NCBI RefSeq assembly: GCF_902806695.1
Contig: NZ_CADCXN010000056.1
Coordinates: forward strand, 1-46,202
Direction: 5' to 3'
DNA from: Candidatus Methylobacter favarea
Lineage (GTDB): Bacteria; Pseudomonadota; Gammaproteobacteria; Methylococcales; Methylomonadaceae
Length of the DNA: 46,202 bases
The notes below the pieces were generated by a model that saw only the letters and a program-made list of their open reading frames with translations, was not told the origin of the DNA and did no database searches. Position numbers and translations under genes: made by a program. Every line of letters starts with the position of its first letter. The first letter of the stretch is position 1. Shown one piece after another: positions 8,480 to 15,717 of this stretch.

Positions 8480-9933
8480 CTGCGACCGGGTATCAGGCTC
8501 CGATTACTTGGGACGCGCCCCATAAGCCGCAAACTTTTGGCTGGGTAAGTGTTCCAGTACAAAGCGTGTTTGAGAGTGGTTTACGGCTGGAAGCGAGTGT
8601 TTATGCAACGGAGGCAAAACAAGCTGAAACAGCAATTCAATCAAACCCGCATGGGTGCGTTAGCATTCACGAACTGGCTAGTATTTATCATTGTCCACGG
8701 TTCAAGCGCGTCTTTGTGAAAAAATCAAAATTTCCAATTTATCAGCCGTCTCAGATTGGCGAATTGAACCCATCTCCAGCCGCTTATATTTCTGATAAGA
8801 CACTTGCCGATTTAGATAGTCTTCGAGTTTCAGAAGGTCAGATATTAATGACTTGCTCAGGCACAGTGGGCAACGTTACCTATGTAAGCCGGACGCTCGC
8901 AGGACATATTTTTAGCCATGATCTTTTAAGAATTCGTAGCCATGAAGAACATCATGCAGGTTATTTGTATGCTTTTTTTAAAAGCCAACAGGGACGAACG
9001 CTCATTCAGTCCAATAATTACGGCGCGGTAATACAACACATTGAACCCGCGCATTTGTTAAAACTACCGATTCCAGACGCGCCGGCCCTACTTAAAACCC
9101 ACATCCACTATGCCATCACAGAATCCTTTAATCTGCGTGATGAATCGAACGACCTGATCGCACAAGCCCGCGCCAAATTGCAAGCCGCGCTAAAACTGCC
9201 GCCGGTTGAAGAGTTGAATCCGCCAGCCAACGGAAATAATGGGTTACGCTGTTTCAGCGTGAATGCCGCAGATTTAAACCAACGTCTTGAAGCCAATTAT
9301 CACAACCCGCTAGCTCAGGCAATTACTCAGCACTTACACCAATACGCCGCGCAAGTATTAGCATTGGGCGATGATACATTAACCAAGCAATTCGTTTTGC
9401 CCGGTAGATTCAAGCGAATCTATGTAAAAAAGGGACATGGTATAGTCTTTTTTAGCGGCAAAGATATTGGTGAGCTTGATCCGAACGACAAAAAATATTT
9501 GTCATTTTCGCAGCATGACAAAAAGATCAAGGATGAATTGACCATAAAACAGAATATGCTTCTGATTACATGTAGCGGAACATTGGGTAACATAGCATTA
9601 GTGCCAAAACATTGGGATGGTTGGACTATGACGCATGACATAGTTCGATTAATACCATCTTCCAGTGAAATTTCAGGTTATCTATTTGCATGGCTGGGTT
9701 CAAACTGGGGCAAAGAGCTTATTAACCGCAACCGTTATGGCGCTGTAGTTCAGCATATTGAAGTAGAACATCTTGCAGATGTCTCCGTTCCTCTGCTGAC
9801 AGACGTAAGGCTCATGCGCGAAATCAATAGCCTCGTACTTCGCGCCAATGAATTACGCTACACCGCCTTTACCAAAGAACAGGAAGCTTTACGTTGGTTT
9901 AATGAAGAGGTACTGAAATTGCCAGTGCTGTAG
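8473..9933 (+). CDS. hsdS: Restriction-modification specificity subunit (HsdS-like, two TRDs)
   Basis: A 486-residue protein made of two similar halves. Half 1 carries RFKRVFVKK, then a SQIGELNP, ILMTCSGTVGN, and YGAVIQHIE at about residues 75-195. Half 2 repeats RFKRIYVKK, KDIGELDP, LLITCSGTLGN and YGAVVQHIE at about 310-435. These are target-recognition domains, each followed by a helical spacer rich in Ala/Leu/Arg, the normal plan for subunits reading a bipartite site. It starts inside the last codons of the methylase-nuclease gene, so it is co-translated with it. The close similarity of the two repeats suggests both halves of the DNA target could be alike, giving a near-symmetrical site. 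No other specificity gene is adjacent. A small AT palindrome sits just beyond its stop. Confidence 0.88.
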   Translation: MVAATGYQAPITWDAPHKPQTFGWVSVPVQSVFESGLRLEASVYATEAKQAETAIQSNPHGCVSIHELASIYHCPRFKRVFVKKSKFPIYQPSQIGELNPSPAAYISDKTLADLDSLRVSEGQILMTCSGTVGNVTYVSRTLAGHIFSHDLLRIRSHEEHHAGYLYAFFKSQQGRTLIQSNNYGAVIQHIEPAHLLKLPIPDAPALLKTHIHYAITESFNLRDESNDLIAQARAKLQAALKLPPVEELNPPANGNNGLRCFSVNAADLNQRLEANYHNPLAQAITQHLHQYAAQVLALGDDTLTKQFVLPGRFKRIYVKKGHGIVFFSGKDIGELDPNDKKYLSFSQHDKKIKDELTIKQNMLLITCSGTLGNIALVPKHWDGWTMTHDIVRLIPSSSEISGYLFAWLGSNWGKELINRNRYGAVVQHIEVEHLADVSVPLLTDVRLMREINSLVLRANELRYTAFTKEQEALRWFNEEVLKLPVL

Positions 9934-9937
9934 CTTC

Positions 9938-9953
9938 AGTTTTAATTAAAACT
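9938..9953. terminator. AT palindrome after the specificity gene
   Basis: AGTTTTAATTAAAACT is a perfect 16-base palindrome five bases past the hsdS stop. It is a possible weak transcript end, but it has no GC stem and no clear T tract, so factor-independent termination is doubtful. Confidence 0.2.
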
Positions 9954-10075
9954 AACACAAACTAGAGTGCATAAAGTTCCCGACCCAACATCAAGAAATA
10001 GCTTATCATATCGCTCTGGAATGAAGGATAGTCATTTTAAAATAACTATTCAGTTGAAATACTTATGAGGGTTTA

Positions 10076-11086
10076 ATGAAGCATTTTCTTTTGTTGATCA
10101 CGGTTTCCATACTGGTAATGAACTGCCAGACAGGATCGGCGGGCCAGAAGGCGGCCGCGCTTCATCCAAGCACTCAGAACAGTAAAAAAGACGCGCTGCA
10201 ATGCGCCGCTTTCAGTCCGTATGTAGGAAAGCTCAGTCCCGATTACGGCGCGCATCCGTCCCCGGAATTAATTGATGAACTGCTGGATAAACTGGTTAAG
10301 GAAACCGGTTTTCGCTGCATCATGACTTACGGCGTGTTGAACGGACTGGACTATACGTTTGCCGCGGCCGAGGCGCGGCATATCAAGGTGATTGCAATTG
10401 TGTGGCTGGATAATGATGCGGCCGTCAATTCCCAATCCATTGCCAAGGGCATCGAGGTCGCCAAGGCATTTCCAAAAACCATCATAAAGCTGAGCTGCGG
10501 CTCCGAAGTGCGCACCCGCCACGGTTATGCGTTTGACGGCGAAATCATGCGCTGCATCGACAGTCTGCATAAGGCCGGCGTGACGCAGCCGGTTACGACC
10601 ATAGATATCTGGTGGGAATGGTGTAACCGGACTTACCCTTGCCAACCGAACAGTTTCGGCAAAAGCGTCGATTGGATAGGAACCAATATTTTTCCGTGGT
10701 GGGATAATAAATATTCAGGGATATTTCCCTGCACGCCCGCGAAAAAAGCCGCTGATTTCCATATTGCCCGGCTTAAGGATATCGGGCGCGCTTATCCCGG
10801 CAAGGAAGTTATCGTGACTGAATTCGGCTGGCCGAACGGCCCGGAAGGCAAAGGCGAAATCAATAAAACCACGGGCCGGCCTTGCGATGTGGCGAGCCGG
10901 AAAAATCAGGCGCTGGTGGTGCGGAATACTTTCAAAAAACTGGCTGAAAAAAACTGGTCAGGCGTCGTGTTTGAAGCCTTTTCGGAAAGCTGGAAACCCA
11001 ATGATGAGGGCGATTTTGGTAAATACTGGGGTATCTGCCAGGGAAATCCGCCTTATGCCTGTGCGAAAGGCTTACGACGCAATTGA
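10076..11086 (+). CDS. GH17-like exo-beta-1,3-glucanase, exported
   Basis: A 336-residue protein with an export signal (residues 1-22). MNC near residue 17 is an imperfect lipobox, so a lipoprotein is possible. The body is a TIM-barrel resembling glycoside hydrolase family 17. SPYVGKL follows the signal; the acid/base motif reads CGSEV with Glu144 (usually GNEV), and the nucleophile motif reads VTEFGWP with Glu249. SEAFSESWKP near the end is the closing aromatic-rich segment of the family. It should cleave or remodel beta-1,3-glucan in the envelope or outside the cell. It is a single gene; the nearest neighbours are a restriction system and a peptidoglycan carboxypeptidase, so the context does not specify a glucan substrate. 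Many cysteines (at least ten) suggest disulphides. Confidence 0.82.
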   Translation: MKHFLLLITVSILVMNCQTGSAGQKAAALHPSTQNSKKDALQCAAFSPYVGKLSPDYGAHPSPELIDELLDKLVKETGFRCIMTYGVLNGLDYTFAAAEARHIKVIAIVWLDNDAAVNSQSIAKGIEVAKAFPKTIIKLSCGSEVRTRHGYAFDGEIMRCIDSLHKAGVTQPVTTIDIWWEWCNRTYPCQPNSFGKSVDWIGTNIFPWWDNKYSGIFPCTPAKKAADFHIARLKDIGRAYPGKEVIVTEFGWPNGPEGKGEINKTTGRPCDVASRKNQALVVRNTFKKLAEKNWSGVVFEAFSESWKPNDEGDFGKYWGICQGNPPYACAKGLRRN

Positions 11087-11400
11087 GATTTTTATAGCGC
11101 TGAATTTACTTTTCCAAGACGCCATTTAAATATTAATTAATCAAGCACTGTTAAAATTCGACTATATTAAAGACCTATTCTCAATTTAATTAAAATTTAA
11201 GTTGTGAGTCAGGTTCAGTAAAGTTTTTTCCTTACGCCCTGAATGATGCGATTCCTTGCCGTACTCGCCAATTCATGATTCAACACTTTCTAACCGGCAA
11301 TAAACGTGCTTTATAATTCGCGGGTAAATAAATACCGCCTATCAGACTACATTTCATTAACTGCTTATGGCTATCGATTTTAGTGGAGAGCAATTTTTTA
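11087..11400. other. Intergenic region upstream of the carboxypeptidase gene
   Basis: About 310 bases with no ORF. It is AT-rich in its first third (runs such as TTAATTAAAATTTAA near 11185). It must hold the promoter of the carboxypeptidase, whose ribosome-binding site GGAGAG lies at 11385-11390, but I cannot pick a convincing -35/-10 pair. Confidence 0.35.
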
Positions 11401-12570
11401 GTGAGTAAGGCAAAATTATTTTTATACATGCTGATGCCGGTCTGGTTATTGTTCATGTCTGAGGTTGGTTATGGACGGTATTCCGCCATCATTATCGACG
11501 CCGACAACGGCAGCGTGTTACATGAAGTGGAGGCGACCCAAGCCTGGTATCCGGCTTCCCTAACTAAGGTAATGACACTTTATATGACATTTTCCGCCTT
11601 GAAAATGGGGCAAGTTCAGTTACGCGATAATATAAGAACTTCCGCCCATGCCGCGCGCCAGCCAAATAGCAAGCTGGGTTTAAGGCAGGGCGAATTAATC
11701 ACCGTTGAAGATGCTATTATCGCTGTTATTACGCGCTCTGCGAACGATGCCGCCGTGGTTCTGGCTGAAAGTCTGGAGGAAAGTGAAGATTATTTCGCCT
11801 TAAAGATGACTTTGAGAGCTCAGTCTTTAGGTATGAAAAATACCAATTTTATGAATGCCACCGGCTTGCCCAATGATAAACAAGTGACAACTTCATTGGA
11901 TATGGCAATTCTGGCCTGGCGAATACAACGCGATTTTCCCGATTATTATCAGTATTTTTCTATTCACAGTTTTAATTATAAAGGCAACGAGTTGCGGGGT
12001 ATTAACAAGTTTGTAGCGAACTATCCCGGAGCCGAAGGAATGAAGACCGGCTTTACTTGCGGTTCCGGCTATAATCTTATCGCTGCAGCGCATCGAAATA
12101 ACCAGCATCTTATTGGGGTAGTTCTCGGAGGCATGACCAGCGCCGAACGGTATCAGCTAATGAATAGCATGATGGATGAAGGCTTCGCCAATAGATACAG
12201 TACAGTTCAGCCACGGCATATCAGCAATATACCTACAGTTTCAACAGGTGTGCCTCCCTACCAGTTATCTTGCGGTAATGGAAAAGCCAGTGCTATCGGC
12301 GATAACTATAATGAAAAGAAAAAAGCCCACCCTAACAAGCGCAAGCACTCGCTTATCGGCAAGACAAAGCGCCTCGGCAAAAAAACACTTATTAGTAAGA
12401 AAAAAGCTGTCAACAAGAGTAAGGCAGCCAGTAAAACCAAAACTATCAGCAAGAGTAAACGGCTAGGCAAGTCTAAAAATCCTGGCAGGATCATGAAACC
12501 GGCCAGCAAGAGCAAGCGACTAACCAAAAGCAGGCCTGTGGCCAGCAAGCGCTATCGCCATAATAACTGA
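11401..12570 (+). CDS. dacD: D-alanyl-D-alanine carboxypeptidase (PBP5/6 family) with a lysine-rich tail
   Basis: A 389-residue S11-family carboxypeptidase. It trims the terminal D-Ala from peptidoglycan stem peptides in the periplasm. The active-site triads are SLTK (Ser53, Lys56), SAN (113-115) and KTG (215-217), preceded by a signal peptide (about 5-20). I use the GTG at 11401 because GGAGAG is ten bases upstream; a GTG at 11383 would overlap it. The catalytic domain ends near residue 265. Instead of the beta-rich domain and amphipathic anchor of PBP5, the last 85 residues are a low-complexity tail of Lys, Ser, Arg and Ala with repeated KSKRL[GT]KS units, resembling histone H1-like tails. 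Such a tail could bind teichuronic-type polyanions, LPS or nucleic acid. The gene symbol is a family-level guess (dacC/dacD type). Confidence 0.85.
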   Translation: MSKAKLFLYMLMPVWLLFMSEVGYGRYSAIIIDADNGSVLHEVEATQAWYPASLTKVMTLYMTFSALKMGQVQLRDNIRTSAHAARQPNSKLGLRQGELITVEDAIIAVITRSANDAAVVLAESLEESEDYFALKMTLRAQSLGMKNTNFMNATGLPNDKQVTTSLDMAILAWRIQRDFPDYYQYFSIHSFNYKGNELRGINKFVANYPGAEGMKTGFTCGSGYNLIAAAHRNNQHLIGVVLGGMTSAERYQLMNSMMDEGFANRYSTVQPRHISNIPTVSTGVPPYQLSCGNGKASAIGDNYNEKKKAHPNKRKHSLIGKTKRLGKKTLISKKKAVNKSKAASKTKTISKSKRLGKSKNPGRIMKPASKSKRLTKSRPVASKRYRHNN

Positions 12571-12639
12571 AGGTAAAATAGTAGAAATGCAGAGCTTGAT
12601 TATTTGAATCTGTAAATGTGTAGAATATAAAAGGCAAGA

Positions 12640-13140
12640 TTATTTTTGTTCCAGGCAGCTTGATAAGGCAAACCTCATTATTAAAAGCGTCATCATGACG
12701 GGAAAAAGCAGGTAATGTTTCTGAAATTCCAGGGTCACGAGAACGCAACTCATAATCAGCCAGGGCTGTAATCCCTGCATTTCTGAAACAGACTGCATGC
12801 CGCGATAGGTGTCATAATCAATTTTATGTGCTTGGTTGACCAAAAGTAACGACACCAAAGCGGTCATAAAAGCGAAATAAAGCGGGAAAAAAAAGAATAT
12901 CGGCGAGTCTTTGTTAAATAACATTTTCCAATAGGCGAACCATACCAGTAAGGTGCTGCTGGCAAAAATATCATAGCCGATTTTAAGCGGTATTTTTTTA
13001 ACAATGACCCCGGCAATACTGAAGATAGCCGCTCCTGTTCCGAGATAAATTAACAGAGGCGATATCAACAGGTTTTGCAATGAACTGGCAAATTGCACCA
13101 GGAAACTCAAAATAAGGCTAATAATAATGAAAAACGGCAT
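12640..13140 (-). CDS. Polytopic membrane protein of unknown function
   Basis: A 166-residue hydrophobic protein with about five predicted membrane helices (roughly residues 4-22, 28-46, 56-72, 80-100 and 130-160). It has no signal cleavage site and no catalytic motif I recognise. A short polar loop (NQAHKIDYDTYRGM) lies between helices. It is convergent with the carboxypeptidase gene; its upstream region is the AT-rich DnaA-box gap. No family assigned. Confidence 0.6.
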   Translation of the reverse strand: MPFFIIISLILSFLVQFASSLQNLLISPLLIYLGTGAAIFSIAGVIVKKIPLKIGYDIFASSTLLVWFAYWKMLFNKDSPIFFFFPLYFAFMTALVSLLLVNQAHKIDYDTYRGMQSVSEMQGLQPWLIMSCVLVTLEFQKHYLLFPVMMTLLIMRFALSSCLEQK

Positions 13141-13564
13141 AGTCTGATGTATTAATAAGGAATATAAATTCGCTAATTGATTAAATTAATATCTTGCTTT
13201 TTTTATCAGATATTGCTTATGCACAGATTTGTTTTACTGGGTTAAAAAGTTATCGAAGGTTGACTTAGGCCTTATCCGGCAAAATTAATTAATTGTAACC
13301 TTTTGATTATAAAATACAATTACTTTTAGTATAAAAAGACTACAATCTAACAAAGGCACAGATTTCATAAGGGTTAAGCGAGGTTATGTAAGCATTATGC
13401 ACAGAGTTATCCACAGCAATTGTGGATAAGAATATAGGTGCTTGATTGTTAAATTCTAATAATAAAACTGGCAGCATAATTTAAAAAAAGATAACTTTAG
13501 CTAATCCGTTTTTATTTAAAAGAGATAGGAATTGCCAGTAAATTTCTGCGCCTGATCAGAATAA
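13141..13564. other. AT-rich gap with clustered DnaA boxes
   Basis: A 424-base gap without ORFs between two minus-strand genes. It carries four DnaA-box-like 9-mers (listed separately) and long AT tracts around 13270-13330 and 13440-13515. This combination is what an origin of replication or a DnaA-titration site looks like, but dnaA, gidA and rpmH are not nearby. Confidence 0.45.
13407..13429. promoter_or_regulatory. Inverted pair of perfect DnaA boxes
   Basis: TTATCCACA at 13407-13415 and TGTGGATAA at 13421-13429 are perfect E. coli-type consensus DnaA boxes facing each other across GCAAT, making a 23-base hyphenated palindrome. Two further near-matches, both TTATGCACA (one mismatch), lie at 13395-13403 and 13217-13225. 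DnaA-ATP would be expected to bind. Whether this acts in initiation, titration or local transcription control is not shown by the sequence. Confidence 0.6.
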
Positions 13565-14215
13565 TCAGGAGTCAGAACTCGATTTTTTTTCAGTCAAATT
13601 AAGTGCTCGATACCGCGCCAGATCTTTTGGCGTGTCCACATCCCATTGCTTTTGCAGTTCATGACAGCGCAGATTAAAGCGGGCAATTCGGGCGCGGGTT
13701 TCATTAAGCACACCCGCCGTGCCCCAAGGGATGTCAGCAAAGAGTTTCGGGTGTAGCCGATTAAGGCCAATGAGCACATAGCCTCCGTCTTCGGCAGGAG
13801 CCAAAGCACAGCATTTTTCCCGGCTCAAGGCAGTTATTGCTTCTTCCAGATCACGTTCGGTTAAGGAGGGGCAATCGCAGCCTATCAATAAGGCCTGGGA
13901 GTATGTGCCCAGCGTCAAACCAAAAGCGTGATGCATGCGCTCGCCCAGACCAAAGCCTTGCTGTTGCTGAAGAACCACGCGATAGGCTGCGGCCGATGCC
14001 ATAAAAAAAGGCTGATCAGTTGTCGGCGTACACCAGAGTTGCACAGGGCATAAATTATTTTGCGTGGCCAGTTGCAGGGTTCTTATAGTCAATTCGATAT
14101 GAATATCGGCAGCCTGCCCGGGCGTTAACGCGGGCAGCAAGCGGGTTTTTACCTGACCTGGGACAGGGGCTTTACAAAATATCATTAACACCGCTTCAGG
14201 GTATTTATACACCAT
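13565..14215 (-). CDS. GT-A fold nucleotidyltransferase-like protein (TIGR04282/DUF2064)
   Basis: A 216-residue protein of the TIGR04282 type (DUF2064), a small GT-A fold enzyme. The N-terminus reads MIFCKAPVPGQVKTRLLP, the family's signature nucleotide-binding segment, so the real start may be the Met at residue 11. ALLIGCDCPSL near residue 105 supplies the metal-binding acidic residue, and PAEDGGYVLIGL near 145 is the conserved second motif. Members have been named arsenosugar biosynthesis glycosyltransferases because some sit beside arsM-type genes, but no arsenic gene is visible here. It begins two bases after the desaturase-like gene and is the last gene of a four-gene minus-strand operon. 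The likely role is transfer or activation of a sugar or phospho-group. Confidence 0.85.
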   Translation of the reverse strand: MVYKYPEAVLMIFCKAPVPGQVKTRLLPALTPGQAADIHIELTIRTLQLATQNNLCPVQLWCTPTTDQPFFMASAAAYRVVLQQQQGFGLGERMHHAFGLTLGTYSQALLIGCDCPSLTERDLEEAITALSREKCCALAPAEDGGYVLIGLNRLHPKLFADIPWGTAGVLNETRARIARFNLRCHELQKQWDVDTPKDLARYRALNLTEKKSSSDS

Positions 14216-14217
14216 GT

Positions 14218-15024
14218 CTAGCGTCTACGGAGCGGCTTAAAGGGCAGCAGCAATAATTTCATAAATCCTAATTCGGCTTGCCGGCGGAAAGGCTTTAAAC
14301 CAATCGTCATGGTTGTTTGAGGGTGTTTCGGTTCTGCGGTATAGGTTTTACAAAGCTTGTCCCACCAGGAAACGGAAAAGCCGTAATTGCTGTCTGTTTC
14401 AGCGGGAATAGTTGAGTGATGAATGCGATGCATATCGGGCGTGATAATCAGCCAGCGTAATTTTTTATCTATTGCAGGCGGAATATTGACATTGCTGTGA
14501 TTAAAAGTGGAGGCGCCGTTCAGAATAACCTCGAAAGCAATGACAGCGCCGGGATGAGCGCCAATTAAATAAATGCAAAGCACTTTGTAAGCCATGGAAA
14601 TCATAGTCTCCAACGGGTGAAAGCGCACCGCAGTCGTGGCGTCAAATTCCAGATCGGTATGATGAACCTGATGCAGGCGCCAAAGCAGAGGCCATTTATG
14701 CAATACGAAATGTTGGGCATAAATGGCAAAATCTAGAAATAATAATGTCATTATAATTGACAGCCATGCGGGAGCTGCAAACCAGTTTAAAACACCCCAT
14801 GATTTTTCAGCCGCGGCAATCGCGCTTAAATAGGCGATACCGCCGGCGGTTAAACGCATAAGCAACATGTTAAACGTGGCAAGCCCGAGATTAATGGGCC
14901 AGCGTTGCTTACGGCCAATCGGCAAGGGTCTTCGCGGACTGAAATATTCCCAGCCAATCATGACACCAAAAATGCCCAGCGCCGCCGTTAAACGGATTAT
15001 GGTTTCCAAAAATGTCCCCGGCAA
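14218..15024 (-). CDS. Fatty acid hydroxylase/sterol desaturase-superfamily membrane enzyme
   Basis: A 268-residue integral membrane di-iron enzyme. Its histidine boxes are HFVLH (near residue 105), HQVHH (near 118) and, towards the C-terminus, HRIHHS (near 199), with extra His residues (FNHSN) between. Three to four hydrophobic segments precede them. Family members hydroxylate or desaturate fatty acids, sterols, carotenoids or ether lipids using O2. The TTG start at 15024 overlaps the end of the glycosyltransferase gene by 28 bases; a downstream ATG (residue 22) is an alternative. In the operon it sits between two sugar-transferase-type enzymes, which suggests a glycolipid product, but that is inference. 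Confidence 0.85.
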   Translation of the reverse strand: MPGTFLETIIRLTAALGIFGVMIGWEYFSPRRPLPIGRKQRWPINLGLATFNMLLMRLTAGGIAYLSAIAAAEKSWGVLNWFAAPAWLSIIMTLLFLDFAIYAQHFVLHKWPLLWRLHQVHHTDLEFDATTAVRFHPLETMISMAYKVLCIYLIGAHPGAVIAFEVILNGASTFNHSNVNIPPAIDKKLRWLIITPDMHRIHHSTIPAETDSNYGFSVSWWDKLCKTYTAEPKHPQTTMTIGLKPFRRQAELGFMKLLLLPFKPLRRR

Positions 15025-15686
15025 TAAAGGTCAGCCAAAAGCTGAGGGTCTGCTCCAAAAAAATAACGCCAGCGTAAGCTCCACATAAGCAGTAGGGTTT
15101 TATAAATACCGAATTGTTCCCATCTTCGAGCTGAACTGGTAACTTTTGCTTTTAGACAGACGGGAGGACTGATTTTTTTGAGCGCTTGGCATAGCTCGAT
15201 GTCCTCCATTAGGGGAATTTCAGGATAGGCGCCAGCCGCCGCAAACGCCTGCCTGCTGACAAAAATTACCTGGTCCCCGGTGGCGATCCCCGTTAGCCGT
15301 GAACGCTGGTTCATCATGTAGGCGATGAGCTTTAACATGAAATGGCTGCCGCTCAATTGAATATCAAAACGCCCCCATTGGAAATTACTAGCCAGTTGCT
15401 GCTGAATTCCGGGCAACGCGTTTTCAGGCAGATAGGTATCAACATGCAAAAAAATCAGGATTTCCCCCCTGGCATGGCGGGCTCCGTTATTCATTTGCAG
15501 GCCCCGGCCTTGTTCTGAAGTTACTATCTTGTCAGCCAATGGATCGGCAAGATCCGCTGTATTATCAGTACTGCCGCCGTCAGCAATGATAATCTCGCAG
15601 TTGTGTCGCAACGGCTGTAATGCCGATAGACAGGATTGAATGGCGCTTGCTTCATTTAACGTAGGAATGATAATGGAAAAATTCAT
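14997..15686 (-). CDS. GT2 family glycosyltransferase (TIGR04283 type)
   Basis: A 229-residue GT2 enzyme. It starts MNFSIIIPTLNEA, the usual family N-terminus, so I use the ATG at 15686; a TTG at 15731 would overlap the upstream gene. The donor-binding motif is IIADGGSTDNT, the DxD-type motif is FLHVDTYLP, and GDQVIFVSRQAF with MEDIELC forms the acceptor/catalytic region. No C-terminal membrane helix is evident; a moderately hydrophobic stretch lies near residue 205. TIGR04283 proteins are commonly found with TIGR04282 proteins, as here, and have been labelled arsenosugar-biosynthesis transferases. In this locus they follow a polysaccharide co-polymerase-like protein, so a role in building a surface glycan or glycolipid is at least as likely. 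Confidence 0.87.
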   Translation of the reverse strand: MNFSIIIPTLNEASAIQSCLSALQPLRHNCEIIIADGGSTDNTADLADPLADKIVTSEQGRGLQMNNGARHARGEILIFLHVDTYLPENALPGIQQQLASNFQWGRFDIQLSGSHFMLKLIAYMMNQRSRLTGIATGDQVIFVSRQAFAAAGAYPEIPLMEDIELCQALKKISPPVCLKAKVTSSARRWEQFGIYKTLLLMWSLRWRYFFGADPQLLADLYCRGHFWKP

Positions 15687-15717
15687 TATTTGAAGATCAG
15701 AAATAAGCTGGTCTAGC

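Noticed and set aside
13594-15024. Arsenosugar biosynthesis locus
   Set aside because: Only the two glycosyltransferase-type proteins carry that label; no arsM, arsS or arsenic regulator is visible.
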